Shown piece after piece: positions 25,882 to 34,234 of a stretch of DNA of 64,000 nt. Below the pieces are notes generated by a model. It made no database searches. It had not been told where the DNA came from and worked only from the letters and a program-made list of their open reading frames with translations. Where the stretch lies: contig CAKPMY010000005.1 in NCBI GenBank assembly GCA_934168245.1, positions 23,656 through 87,655 on the forward strand. The letters are read 5' to 3'. How positions within the stretch are numbered: the stretch's first letter is position 1; each line of letters begins with the position of its first letter. The DNA is from an uncultured Bacilli bacterium (lineage in GTDB: Bacteria > Bacillota_I > Bacilli_A > RF39 > UBA660). The translations under genes were made by a program, and so were the position numbers.

Positions 25882-27570
25882 TTAGTTCTTCTTTACTAAA
25901 CTAAATCCTACAGTTCCAACAGTAACTAATGAAAGTAATAATAGTAAATTATCATTTCCTGTAGGAACACCAGTATTTGGAGGAGTAATTTCACCAGTTT
26001 CTTCTCCACCTACTTTATCGTAAACATATACTACAACGATTGTTCCATCTATATATTTACCAGTCCCATTACCTTGAATTTCAACTAATTCATAGTTCTT
26101 AATATCTTCAGCATTTGTTTGATAATCTTTACCAACCACTTCTCTACTAGTAACTTCACTTAATAGTTCATTACCTTCTCTGTCAACGTATCTAACTACT
26201 AAGTTGCCATATTTAGCCTTATATTTTAGTTGTAAATTAACCATAAAGAAATAATCTAAATATGCATTAGGTGTATAATTACCAACATTTTGTAATGTCC
26301 CTGAAATAGCATTTTCTGAATTAGATTCTAACGTACCAGCACGTTCCTTAATCTCTTCATCACCTTTTGCCTCATCACGTAGATAAGAACCTATAGAATA
26401 ACTTCCACCATTATAATTACTTTTCTCAATTTCTGGATTTGAAACATATTCACCATTTTCATCTTTTGTATCAAAATAGAAACCTAATCCTTCATTATAG
26501 AAATAATTATATGCAAGGATTAACATAGTTTTGTTAGTCTCGATAGCAAAACCACCTGACTCGCCACCTGCTTCTCCAAATAACTCATAAATCATATCAT
26601 CAGTTAATTCTGAAATATTAGAAATACCAAAATATTCTAAAACAAATTCTAATGCATTATCATAATTTTTCTCTGCTAGTTTATCTAATATTTCTGCCTT
26701 TAATTTTTCAGGATTACCTTGAAGAGCTGGAGTAACAAAAACTCCTAACTTTCTAGCAATCCAAGTTCCATATAAAGGATCAACATCATTAAACATTTCT
26801 CTAATTATACCTTTATTAAATTGATCAAGTCTTGTATAACTAGTACCATATTTTTCATTATAGAAGTCTAATAAATATTTATCATATTCTTCCATCCCAG
26901 CATATCCTGCCTCTTTTAAAGCCGCATCTATATTCTCATCAGTCATAAGAGCAGCAGTTTTTCCAGGAAGTAATGCCTTTAAAGCCGTATTATATGCACG
27001 TCTAAAGGTAAATCCTTCAGGTAATTCAATTCCATTAAAGAACTTATCCCCTGTAGTCTCTCCAGTAGACTCTCCATAAACTAAAGGTTCTGTAGGAAAT
27101 ATCTCAAATGAAGTTTCTTCATAATAGTAATTGAATTTAGATAAGTTAGTAATTACTAATCTAACTCTAAAACTATCTCCTGCTTGGAACGGATTATTAA
27201 ATTTAAAGTAGTCTTCATCTAATCCTTGTTCTCTACCTGCTTCTTTAAAAACATCATAGATTTCTCTAGAAATTGTTTGAAACACCTCAGGTGCAATAAC
27301 AATTTCATCTTTTTCATAATCTTCTTTAATTGTTATATTTAATATAACCTCTCCACTAACTTCTGCCCAATATGGACCAACATCAATAACTATATTTGAT
27401 GTATCTGGAACAATTTCAATTCCATCACTTGTAGTTAATTTTTCTATCGCTGGTACAGTCCATCTAGAAACATCACTACTAGCATCTTCTGCATATACAT
27501 TAGTACTGACTAGCACAAATCCTAATGCAACAACAAGAACAAATAAAGTTTTTTGTAATAGTTTTTTCAT
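25882..27570 (-). CDS. Sortase-anchored surface protein with MucBP domain
   Basis: The 562-residue protein starts with a signal peptide (two lysines, hydrophobic core to about residue 27, VYAE cleavage region). Most of the middle is not recognised. A MucBP-like domain covers roughly 455-520 (NLVVRYVDREGNELL to VVVYVYD). The C-terminus is a wall-sorting signal: PPNTG, a hydrophobic stretch and the tail KKN. Class B sortase of Clostridioides difficile recognises (S/P)PxTG motifs, so the adjacent sortase probably anchors it. GGGAGG precedes the ATG, and a strong promoter with a long leader is upstream. Confidence 0.85.
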   Translation of the reverse strand: MKKLLQKTLFVLVVALGFVLVSTNVYAEDASSDVSRWTVPAIEKLTTSDGIEIVPDTSNIVIDVGPYWAEVSGEVILNITIKEDYEKDEIVIAPEVFQTISREIYDVFKEAGREQGLDEDYFKFNNPFQAGDSFRVRLVITNLSKFNYYYEETSFEIFPTEPLVYGESTGETTGDKFFNGIELPEGFTFRRAYNTALKALLPGKTAALMTDENIDAALKEAGYAGMEEYDKYLLDFYNEKYGTSYTRLDQFNKGIIREMFNDVDPLYGTWIARKLGVFVTPALQGNPEKLKAEILDKLAEKNYDNALEFVLEYFGISNISELTDDMIYELFGEAGGESGGFAIETNKTMLILAYNYFYNEGLGFYFDTKDENGEYVSNPEIEKSNYNGGSYSIGSYLRDEAKGDEEIKERAGTLESNSENAISGTLQNVGNYTPNAYLDYFFMVNLQLKYKAKYGNLVVRYVDREGNELLSEVTSREVVGKDYQTNAEDIKNYELVEIQGNGTGKYIDGTIVVVYVYDKVGGEETGEITPPNTGVPTGNDNLLLLLSLVTVGTVGFSLVKKN

Positions 27571-27597
27571 TTTTTCCTCCCAATATTATTTTTTTTA

Positions 27598-27621
27598 AAT
27601 TATGTACTTTTATACATAATT
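27598..27621 (-). promoter_or_regulatory. Leader hairpin before surface protein gene
   Basis: AATTATGTA / TACATAATT forms a perfect 9-bp stem with a 6-nt loop in the mRNA leader, just upstream of the ribosome site. It lacks a long T tract, so mRNA stabilisation or translational control is more likely than termination. Confidence 0.5.
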
Positions 27622-27703
27622 TTTATATTTATCAAGAGGATAATTATAATCAACCGAACCCTTAATATAGTTAACTAAAAATATACTCCTGAATTAGCAC
27701 ACT

Positions 27704-27732
27704 ATAATAAAAGAATTACTTATTTTTGTCAA
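27704..27732 (-). promoter_or_regulatory. Strong promoter of surface protein-sortase operon
   Basis: The minus strand carries TTGACA and TATTAT at exactly 17 nt spacing. The implied transcript has a leader of roughly 125 nt before the surface-protein start. Confidence 0.75.
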
Positions 27733-27763
27733 TGAAAAAAACACAAAATTTAACTTTTCTCTA

Positions 27764-27790
27764 AAAAAAGATGTTTTCATAGAAAACACC
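27764..27790 (-). terminator. Terminator after mutM
   Basis: GGTGTTTTC / GAAAACATC (one G-U pair) with loop TAT is followed by TTTTTTT on the minus strand. Confidence 0.8.
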
Positions 27791-27840
27791 CTTTCAAAAA
27801 CATAATTTATCTCTTAGTTATTTGAAATATCTTCTAATTA

Positions 27841-28662
27841 TTATTTTTGACATTTAGTACAATAATAAGTACCTCTTCCACCTATTCTACATGCTTCTAT
27901 TTTAGTATCACAAACAGGACACTTAGCATTTTTCTTACCATGTACTAATAACTCATTTTGAAATAAGCCATGTACTCCTTCACTAGAAGTAAAACTCTTA
28001 ATTGTAGTACCACCTTTTTTAATAGCCTCACTTAATACTAATCTCGTATTTTTAATTATCAGATCACATTCTTCTAAAGAAACATCACAAGATTTTCTAC
28101 AAGGACTTATCTTACTCCTAAATAAAATCTCATCATCATAAATATTTCCAATACCCGTAATAATACTTTGATCAAGTAAAATAGTCTTTATCGGTAACTT
28201 CTTACCATGAATCTTCTCATACAAATACTCTTTAGTTAAATTGCTATCATCAAACTCTAATCCTAATTCACTTAAAGGTTTAACTTTGCCCACCATCTCT
28301 TTAGAAATCAAATACATCTTTCCAAACTTTCTAACATCATGATACCTAAAACTAGTATCTTCATCTAGAATAAATTCAACATGTTCATGTTTTACAATAG
28401 GATCACTCACTTTTCTAAAGAAAAATTTTCCTTCCATCCTTAAATGAATAAGTAACACATCTCTATCTAACAATACTTTAATAAATTTACCACGTGTAGT
28501 AACATCTAAAATTTTCTGACCAATAACTTTCCTTTTAAATTCATCAGTTGTAGGATAAGCAATAATATTATCCCAATAAACATTGCATCCTGTAATCACT
28601 TTTCCAACTAATCTTGGTCTTAAACTATTACTAACTGTAATTACCTCTGGTTTCTCAGGCAT
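27841..28662 (-). CDS. mutM: Formamidopyrimidine-DNA glycosylase Fpg/MutM
   Basis: The 273-residue base-excision repair enzyme removes 8-oxoguanine and formamidopyrimidines. The N-terminal Pro2-Glu3 catalytic pair is present (MPEKPEV), as are RGKFIKV with the conserved lysine, the H2TH region (LLDQSIITGIGNIYDDEIL) and the C-terminal zinc finger with four cysteines (CPVC ... CTKC). It lies downstream of polA and a small ASCH gene and may be part of that repair transcript. Length is standard. Confidence 0.93.
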   Translation of the reverse strand: MPEKPEVITVSNSLRPRLVGKVITGCNVYWDNIIAYPTTDEFKRKVIGQKILDVTTRGKFIKVLLDRDVLLIHLRMEGKFFFRKVSDPIVKHEHVEFILDEDTSFRYHDVRKFGKMYLISKEMVGKVKPLSELGLEFDDSNLTKEYLYEKIHGKKLPIKTILLDQSIITGIGNIYDDEILFRSKISPCRKSCDVSLEECDLIIKNTRLVLSEAIKKGGTTIKSFTSSEGVHGLFQNELLVHGKKNAKCPVCDTKIEACRIGGRGTYYCTKCQK

Positions 28663-28742
28663 AACAACATCTTCCCTTCTAACTACAATAATCTATCTTT
28701 TTATTAATAATAATGGAATCTACAAATTTGTGTAAAATATAT

Positions 28743-29087
28743 TTAGTTAGTATCAATCACTACAAATGAAAACGTAACAATCTTACTCTCCTTAGCAACA
28801 TCTCCAAATATTTGCACTAATAACTTAGTCAACTTCTCCTTAGAACTACCGGGAAGAATCCTTTCAATATCATTATCTAAAAGCATCTCATCAACATCAT
28901 TATAAATGTTCTTCTCAGTAACTTTAACTTTAATGTATCTACCCTCACAAGACAAATTATTGAATGTTATAAAGTCACCAACCAAGATCTTCTCCGACTT
29001 CCCGTTTAATAATCTAACTTCAACATTTTTCTTACCAGACAACATCAAAGAATAAATATCATCATAAATATTATATGTATACTCCAT
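28743..29087 (-). CDS. ASCH-domain protein
   Basis: The 114-residue protein has the ASCH/PUA-like pattern: an N-terminal segment around SGKKNVEVRL, GDFITFNN in the middle, and a final VTFSFVVID strand. ASCH domains are thought to bind RNA or modified nucleotides, and some are N4-acetylcytidine amidohydrolases; the activity here is unknown. It starts 2 nt after the polA stop, so it is co-translated with polA, with mutM 80 nt further on. Confidence 0.75.
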   Translation of the reverse strand: MEYTYNIYDDIYSLMLSGKKNVEVRLLNGKSEKILVGDFITFNNLSCEGRYIKVKVTEKNIYNDVDEMLLDNDIERILPGSSKEKLTKLLVQIFGDVAKESKIVTFSFVVIDTN

Positions 29088-29089
29088 AC

Positions 29090-31702
29090 CTACTTAGCCT
29101 CGTACCAATTATTACCAACTTCAATATCTACTTTCAATGGTACATCTATTTTAAATGTATTTTCCATTATATCTCTAACTATCTCTTTTACTTCATTAAG
29201 TTCACTATCTAAAACATTAAACACAAGTTCATCGTGTACTTGAATTAACATTTTACTCTTTAAACCACGTTTCTTAAACTCTCTAAATATTTCAACCATA
29301 GCCTTCTTTAATATATCAGCAGCTGTACCTTGAATAGGTGTATTTAAAGCCATTCTTTCTCCTGAAGACCGTATCATATAATTCTTATTTTTTAACTCTT
29401 CTATTACTCTTTTCCTATTCATTAAAGTTCTAACATATCCATTAGCGTAAGCATCTGCTATCTCCTTAGCCTGAAAATCTCTAATACCTGGATAAGTTTC
29501 CAAATAATCATCAATAAACTTCTTAGCTGTCTTAACATCTATTCCTAAATCTTCAGATAATCCAAAACTACTAATTCCATATAAAATACCAAAGTTAACT
29601 GCTTTAGCCGTTCTTCTCATATCTTTAGTAACTTTATCTATATCAACTTTAAATATATCAGCCGCCGTTCTAGCATGTATATCCTCTTCATGTATAAAAG
29701 CATTAATCAAATTAGTAGCCTTAGACATAGAAGCAAATATTCTAAGTTCAACTTGTGAATAATCACTTGATAACATCTTAGAGTCTTGATCTGGTATAAA
29801 TGCCTTTCTAATTAAGGCTGAATATTCAGATCTAGCCGGTATATTTTGTAAATTAGGACTAATACTAGAAAGTCTTCCTGTTCTAGTTAAAGTCTGTGTA
29901 AAGATAGTATGGATTCTACCATCTTCTCTTACTTCTTCTTTTAGTCCTACCGCATAATTTGTATATAATTTAGCAAATGTTCTATATTCTAATATTTTCT
30001 CTACTATAGGATGAACAAATACAATCTTATCTAAAATATCTTTACTTGTCGAATACTTATTATCTTTAACTTTTTTAGGATAAGGAATGGCTAAATCTTC
30101 AAATAAAACTTTAGCCAGTTGTGCCGGAGACATAATATTAAACTTAACTCCCGCAAGATCATATATTTCTTGTTCTTTATTCTTTAATTGCTCAGCAAGT
30201 TCTTCTTCTACTTTACTTAAATAAGGTACATCTACTTTTACTCCTGTAATTTCCATGTCTGCTAAAACTTCTGTTAATGGCAGCTCAATATTCGTAAATA
30301 GATCAAGTTCTCCATCTTCACTCAATTCACTAAGTATCTTCTCTCTTGTTTCATAAATAAACTTAGCCTTTCTAATACAAATATCTCTTAAAGTATCTTC
30401 ACTAACTTCTATCGGTCTCTTATCTGTACCATATACATCTTCATAAACAGGTAATTGATAATCAAAACTTTTAGCCACAAAACTAATATCATCCTTAACT
30501 ACATAATCAAGTAAATAAGTAGCAATCATTGTATCAAAATAAACATTCTTAAACTTAACTCCATACTTATTTAAAACAACTAAACTCTTCTTATAATCAT
30601 ATGTGTATTTACAACAATCCATTTCAAATAAATATTTATATTTATCTATTTCCTCTCTACTTATAAAATATCCATTCTCCCCATCATAAATACCAATACC
30701 TAATACTTCACTCTTACTATATATAGATCCTCTAGTTTCTAAATAAAAAGCATAATCTCTTTCTTTAAACTCATTAATATTTCCTATTGTAATCTCTTCT
30801 TCTACTTTAGCTTCTTCTCTTTTTGAAGGAACACCAGTATCTAAACTTAGTTTTCTAAGCAATGAATGAAACTCTAACTCTTCCAATATACTTACAAGTT
30901 TCTCATTATTTACAAAGTTATATTTACAATCTTCCAAAGTAAAATCTAAAGGTACTTGTCTATATATAGTTGCTAAATCATAACTCATATAAGCATTATC
31001 TTTATCATTGATTAATTTCTCCTTAGTTTTACCAGTAACTGAATCTATATTTGCATATAAATTGTCTAAAGTTCCATACTTAACAAGTAAACTAATTGCT
31101 GTCTTTTCCCCTATTCCTTTAACTCCTGGTATATGATCACTAGCATCTCCCATAAGTGCTTTTAAATCTACCATCCTAGCCGGTTCTACTTGATAAGTTT
31201 TCATAAACTCATCTCTATCCATCATTATATGTCCAGATGTCTTTAATAATTTAACAGTAACTTCATCACTAATAAGTTGTAATAAATCTTTATCGCTACT
31301 AACAATAGTTGCAATAAATTCATCCTCTTCATCAACTATTCTAGCAAGTGTCCCAATAATATCATCAGCCTCATAATTATCTATTTCAAAATGTTTAATA
31401 CCTAAAGCATCTAAGACTTCTTTAGCCTTTGGAAATTGTTGCTTTAACTCATCTGGTACTTCCACTCTTCCAGCCTTATATTCTAAATACTTATCATGTC
31501 TAAAAGTTTTCCCTTTATCAAATGCTACCAATATATAACTTGGTTCTTCTTCTTTTATAATTTTATTCATCATATTAATAAAACCATATAATGCATTAGT
31601 AGGAAAACCTTTAGAATTTCTCATAATAACGCCTTGATAAGCCGTAGCATAAAAACTTCTAAATAATAAATTGTTTCCATCTACCAAAATAATCTTTTTC
31701 AT
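29090..31702 (-). CDS. polA: DNA polymerase I
   Basis: The 870-residue polymerase has three parts. The N-terminal 5'-3' exonuclease (VDGNNLLFRSF, ASDHIPGVKGIGEKTA) is complete. The 3'-5' exonuclease-like domain has lost its first acidic pair (YLETRG instead of DTET-type), so proofreading is probably absent, as in Bacillus Pol I. The family A polymerase shows motif A DYSQVELR, motif B RRTAKAVNFGILYG and motif C QVHDELVF. It fills gaps in repair and Okazaki fragments. It lies 50 nt downstream of a LexA-box-controlled micropeptide gene with no terminator between, so SOS read-through is likely. Confidence 0.96.
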   Translation of the reverse strand: MKKIILVDGNNLLFRSFYATAYQGVIMRNSKGFPTNALYGFINMMNKIIKEEEPSYILVAFDKGKTFRHDKYLEYKAGRVEVPDELKQQFPKAKEVLDALGIKHFEIDNYEADDIIGTLARIVDEEDEFIATIVSSDKDLLQLISDEVTVKLLKTSGHIMMDRDEFMKTYQVEPARMVDLKALMGDASDHIPGVKGIGEKTAISLLVKYGTLDNLYANIDSVTGKTKEKLINDKDNAYMSYDLATIYRQVPLDFTLEDCKYNFVNNEKLVSILEELEFHSLLRKLSLDTGVPSKREEAKVEEEITIGNINEFKERDYAFYLETRGSIYSKSEVLGIGIYDGENGYFISREEIDKYKYLFEMDCCKYTYDYKKSLVVLNKYGVKFKNVYFDTMIATYLLDYVVKDDISFVAKSFDYQLPVYEDVYGTDKRPIEVSEDTLRDICIRKAKFIYETREKILSELSEDGELDLFTNIELPLTEVLADMEITGVKVDVPYLSKVEEELAEQLKNKEQEIYDLAGVKFNIMSPAQLAKVLFEDLAIPYPKKVKDNKYSTSKDILDKIVFVHPIVEKILEYRTFAKLYTNYAVGLKEEVREDGRIHTIFTQTLTRTGRLSSISPNLQNIPARSEYSALIRKAFIPDQDSKMLSSDYSQVELRIFASMSKATNLINAFIHEEDIHARTAADIFKVDIDKVTKDMRRTAKAVNFGILYGISSFGLSEDLGIDVKTAKKFIDDYLETYPGIRDFQAKEIADAYANGYVRTLMNRKRVIEELKNKNYMIRSSGERMALNTPIQGTAADILKKAMVEIFREFKKRGLKSKMLIQVHDELVFNVLDSELNEVKEIVRDIMENTFKIDVPLKVDIEVGNNWYEAK

Positions 31703-31751
31703 AATATCACCTATAACTTAGTATATCACAAACTCTAATTATTTTTCTATT

Positions 31752-31901
31752 CTACTTGTCAATATTTGTACAACTAACTGTCTCGTTATAAGTATTCTCC
31801 AATCTCTTCAAATGATCAGCAGCCATAAATAAACATAATGTTATAAAACAATATATCGCTAATATAATCAATCCCTTTCTTAAATCAAATTTTATTGTCA
31901 T
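31752..31901 (-). CDS. SOS-controlled 49-residue single-pass membrane peptide
   Basis: This small gene encodes 49 residues with a basic N-terminus (K4, R8, K9), one transmembrane helix (about 10-28, GLIILAIYCFITL core) and a short polar tail ending TNIDK. The ATG follows AGGAG at 8 nt. It is divergent from lexA and its promoter (31930-31958) has a LexA-type box as its whole spacer. SOS-induced membrane inhibitors of division sit beside lexA in other Gram-positives (YneA in Bacillus, SosA in Staphylococcus). No LysM domain or sequence identity to them is visible, so that role is inferred from size, topology, place and control. Confidence 0.75.
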   Translation of the reverse strand: MTIKFDLRKGLIILAIYCFITLCLFMAADHLKRLENTYNETVSCTNIDK

Positions 31902-31929
31902 ACTAATCACTCCTCTCACTTACAAGACC

Positions 31930-31958
31930 ATTATATATCGTACAGTTGTTCGTGTCAA
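31930..31958 (-). promoter_or_regulatory. Consensus SOS promoter of micropeptide-polA operon
   Basis: The minus strand has perfect TTGACA and TATAAT boxes at 17 nt spacing. The spacer contains the LexA box at 31939-31952. Binding of LexA there would directly block RNA polymerase. Confidence 0.85.
31939..31952. promoter_or_regulatory. LexA (SOS) box 1
   Basis: CGTACAGTTGTTCG matches the Gram-positive SOS box CGAAC-N4-GTTCG with a single mismatch. It fills most of the -35/-10 spacer of the micropeptide promoter. Confidence 0.8.
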
Positions 31959-31967
31959 TATATAAAT

Positions 31968-31981
31968 AAAACATTTGTTTG
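31968..31981. promoter_or_regulatory. LexA (SOS) box 2
   Basis: AAAACATTTGTTTG has the same 14-bp layout (AAAC-N4-GTTTG) and overlaps the -35 of the lexA promoter by three bases. It is weaker than box 1 and fits lexA autoregulation. Confidence 0.6.
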
Positions 31982-32007
31982 ACATTTTACACATATAATG
32001 ATAAACT
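31979..32007 (+). promoter_or_regulatory. Promoter of lexA
   Basis: A perfect TTGACA is followed after 17 nt by TAAACT, 22 nt before the lexA start. A TATAAT at 31994-31999 is only 9 nt from the -35 and would need a different -35. Confidence 0.55.
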
Positions 32008-32029
32008 AGTTTCATAAAGGAGTGATTAT

Positions 32030-32647
32030 ATGGAAAAATTAACTGCTCGTCAAGAATATATATTACAAGTAATTAAAAAATTAGTTGCTAAAAATGGTTA
32101 CCCACCAACTGTTAGAGAAATTGGAACAATGGCTCATCTTAACTCTCCGGCAACAACTCATTTTCATCTAACAAAATTAGAAGAAAAAGGTTACATCAAA
32201 AAAGGTAGCAGTAAAAATAGAACTATTGAAATTTTAGTACCAAACGAGTACATTGAAAAGGAAGAAAATGTTGTTGAAGTTCCCCTACTTGGTAAAGTTA
32301 CAGCCGGTACTCCAATCGAAGCAATCGAAACACCTGATGAATATTTTTCTCTACCTGCAAACTTAATTAATCCTAAAAAAGAAACTTTTACTTTAAAAGT
32401 ATCCGGTGAATCAATGATAAATATTGGCATTTATGATGGCGACATCTTAATAGTTGAAAGACAAAATACTGCTAACAACGGTGACACTGTAGTAGCCATG
32501 AACAGTGACAATGAAGTAACTGTAAAAACTTTCTATAAAGAAAAAGATCATTTTAGGTTGCAACCAGAAAATGATACTATGGAACCAATTATTCTAAAAG
32601 AAGTAACTATCCTAGGTAAAGCCGTAGGTCTATATCGTAGATTCTAA
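32030..32647 (+). CDS. lexA: SOS repressor LexA
   Basis: The 205-residue repressor has an N-terminal winged helix (LTARQEYILQVI, YPPTVREIG, HFHLTKLEEKGYI) that binds SOS boxes and a C-terminal S24 self-cleavage domain. The cleavage site is Ala92-Gly93 (VTAGTP), and the catalytic dyad is Ser128 (GESMINIGI) and Lys166 (VTVKTF). Activated RecA triggers self-cleavage. AAAGGAG precedes the ATG. Two LexA-like boxes upstream indicate autoregulation and shared control with the divergent micropeptide gene. Confidence 0.97.
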   Translation: MEKLTARQEYILQVIKKLVAKNGYPPTVREIGTMAHLNSPATTHFHLTKLEEKGYIKKGSSKNRTIEILVPNEYIEKEENVVEVPLLGKVTAGTPIEAIETPDEYFSLPANLINPKKETFTLKVSGESMINIGIYDGDILIVERQNTANNGDTVVAMNSDNEVTVKTFYKEKDHFRLQPENDTMEPIILKEVTILGKAVGLYRRF

Positions 32648-32650
32648 AAG

Positions 32651-32682
32651 AAAAAAGTCAGAAACTTAATTCTGACTTTTTT
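32651..32682. terminator. Two-way terminator between lexA and tcdA
   Basis: AAAAAGTCAGA / TCTGACTTTTTT forms a strong stem with A and T tracts on both sides, serving lexA (plus) and tcdA (minus). Confidence 0.85.
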
Positions 32683-32694
32683 ATTGTCTTAATC

Positions 32695-33381
32695 TTAAAC
32701 TTCACCAATAAATTGTCTAACTATATAACTAGCAATCAATAATCCAGCCGAACTAGGTACGAAAGCACTAGAACCTGGTGTCCTATCTCCTGTCTTAATA
32801 GGTAACTCTCTAGAAGATAATACCATTACTTTACTTGTAATCTTATTATCTTTTACATATTTTCTAACAATTCTAGCCAACGGATCATTAACAGTCTTTC
32901 TAATATCAACAACCTCTAACATACTAGGGTCTAACTTATTACCAGTACCCATACAAGAGATAAATTTCTTATTTTCTTTCAAACACCTATCTATTACTGC
33001 CAACTTCGTACTAACCGTATCACAAGCATCAACTAAATAATCAAACTGATATTCAAATAATTCATCTAAATTATCTTTATCAATAAACTTATCACTCTTA
33101 ATAACTTCAACCAAACTATTTATATCTTTAATTCGACTCCCTATTACATCTACTTTTTTCTTTCCAATACTACTTTCTGTCGCAATTATCTGTCTATTAA
33201 TATTAGTCTCATCAACTACATCCTTATCAACAACAATAATCCTTCCAATACCAGATCTTACTAGTCCTTCAACAACGTATCCTCCAACACCACCAACACC
33301 AAGTACTAAAACACTCTTCTTTCCAAGATAATCAACACTATTTTCTCCAACTATCTTTTTAAATCTATCAAACTTATGCAC
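32695..33381 (-). CDS. tcdA: tRNA threonylcarbamoyladenosine dehydratase TcdA
   Basis: The 228-residue E1-like enzyme uses ATP to cyclise the t6A base of ANN-decoding tRNAs to ct6A. The nucleotide-binding motif VLGVGGVGGYVVEGLVRSG is near the N-terminus, with DETNINRQ, DACDT and a C-terminal membrane-associated hydrophobic segment. I start at the GTG (33381): GGGAG lies upstream and MHKFDRF aligns with the family N-terminus. An ATG eight codons earlier lacks a ribosome site. The GTG overlaps the stop region of the gene before it (AGTGCATAA), so the two are coupled. Confidence 0.88.
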   Translation of the reverse strand: MHKFDRFKKIVGENSVDYLGKKSVLVLGVGGVGGYVVEGLVRSGIGRIIVVDKDVVDETNINRQIIATESSIGKKKVDVIGSRIKDINSLVEVIKSDKFIDKDNLDELFEYQFDYLVDACDTVSTKLAVIDRCLKENKKFISCMGTGNKLDPSMLEVVDIRKTVNDPLARIVRKYVKDNKITSKVMVLSSRELPIKTGDRTPGSSAFVPSSAGLLIASYIVRQFIGEV

Positions 33382-34183
33382 TCTTTTTACTCTCCCACTT
33401 CTCATCTTTTTTAACTAACTGTCTATTTTTCTGTGACTCTGACTGTATCAAATCCAAAGGTTTTCCATAAACCAATTTACTAACATAAGTCATTTTCGCA
33501 TATAAATCTCTATTCTCTTCTGCCATATTATAATACTTATTCAAACTCTTCATATCCCTAGTATGAATCTTCCCAAAACTTGCTAAAACCTGTTGCATTG
33601 TCTCCTCTAGCACTGTCGCTTCACTAACAACAGTACAGTCAAAACTTCTAAGGAATTCAAGTGTCTCTATCATATCCATAAGACCATTTTCTATAAATAA
33701 CTTTTTCCAACTATTAGTTGGATTAGAAGTAACAATACTCTTAAGTCTAGAAATTTTAATATCAGAAAATACTTCTCCAAACCCTATCTCTTCAAATGAT
33801 AAATACTTACCCTTGCTTACTCCCGGTAATTCTTTCTCTAAATCTAAAATAGTTCTAATATATAACATATCTGTTACCCTATTAATCTTTCTAGGTGAAA
33901 CTCCTACATCATATACATCATAATTCTTACTATTACTTCTATTCTTAGTAGTAACTAAAATACTTCTTCTATATAAAATAGAATTATTTCTAATAAATTC
34001 AATAATATTTTTCTTATCTTTAGAATCATAAAATGCCGAAGTATTAAAACTCTTACCACCAACTATAATATCACTAGGTAAAGTATTTTCTAATTCTACA
34101 TCAGTTCTTATTTTAACTGCATCCTTATAACTAACTTTTACATTTAAAACTCTATTCCTATTAATAATTGGTAAAATTAACAT
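33374..34183 (-). CDS. Uncharacterised protein upstream of tcdA
   Basis: The 269-residue protein is soluble, without signal peptide or membrane helix, rich in basic and aromatic residues, and ends in a lysine-rich tail (KKDEKWESKKSA). No family is recognised. The ATG at 34183 follows GAGG at 8 nt; the in-frame GTG three codons earlier lies inside that site. It has its own promoter at 34205-34233 and is translationally coupled to tcdA, so a tRNA- or RNA-linked role is possible but unproven. Confidence 0.7.
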   Translation of the reverse strand: MLILPIINRNRVLNVKVSYKDAVKIRTDVELENTLPSDIIVGGKSFNTSAFYDSKDKKNIIEFIRNNSILYRRSILVTTKNRSNSKNYDVYDVGVSPRKINRVTDMLYIRTILDLEKELPGVSKGKYLSFEEIGFGEVFSDIKISRLKSIVTSNPTNSWKKLFIENGLMDMIETLEFLRSFDCTVVSEATVLEETMQQVLASFGKIHTRDMKSLNKYYNMAEENRDLYAKMTYVSKLVYGKPLDLIQSESQKNRQLVKKDEKWESKKSA

Positions 34184-34204
34184 TCTAATCACCTCGTATG
34201 GCTT

Positions 34205-34233
34205 ATTATACCATAAAAAGTCTATTCAAACAA
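34205..34233 (-). promoter_or_regulatory. Promoter of the unknown gene-tcdA operon
   Basis: TTGTTT and TATAAT are separated by 17 nt on the minus strand, 21 nt before the ATG. It sits directly after the terminator of the putative 6S RNA. Confidence 0.6.
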
Positions 34234-34234
34234 C

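Noticed and set aside
31994..31999. TATAAT upstream of lexA as the main -10
   Set aside because: It is only 9 nt from the TTGACA box; TAAACT at 32002-32007 gives the correct 17-nt spacing.
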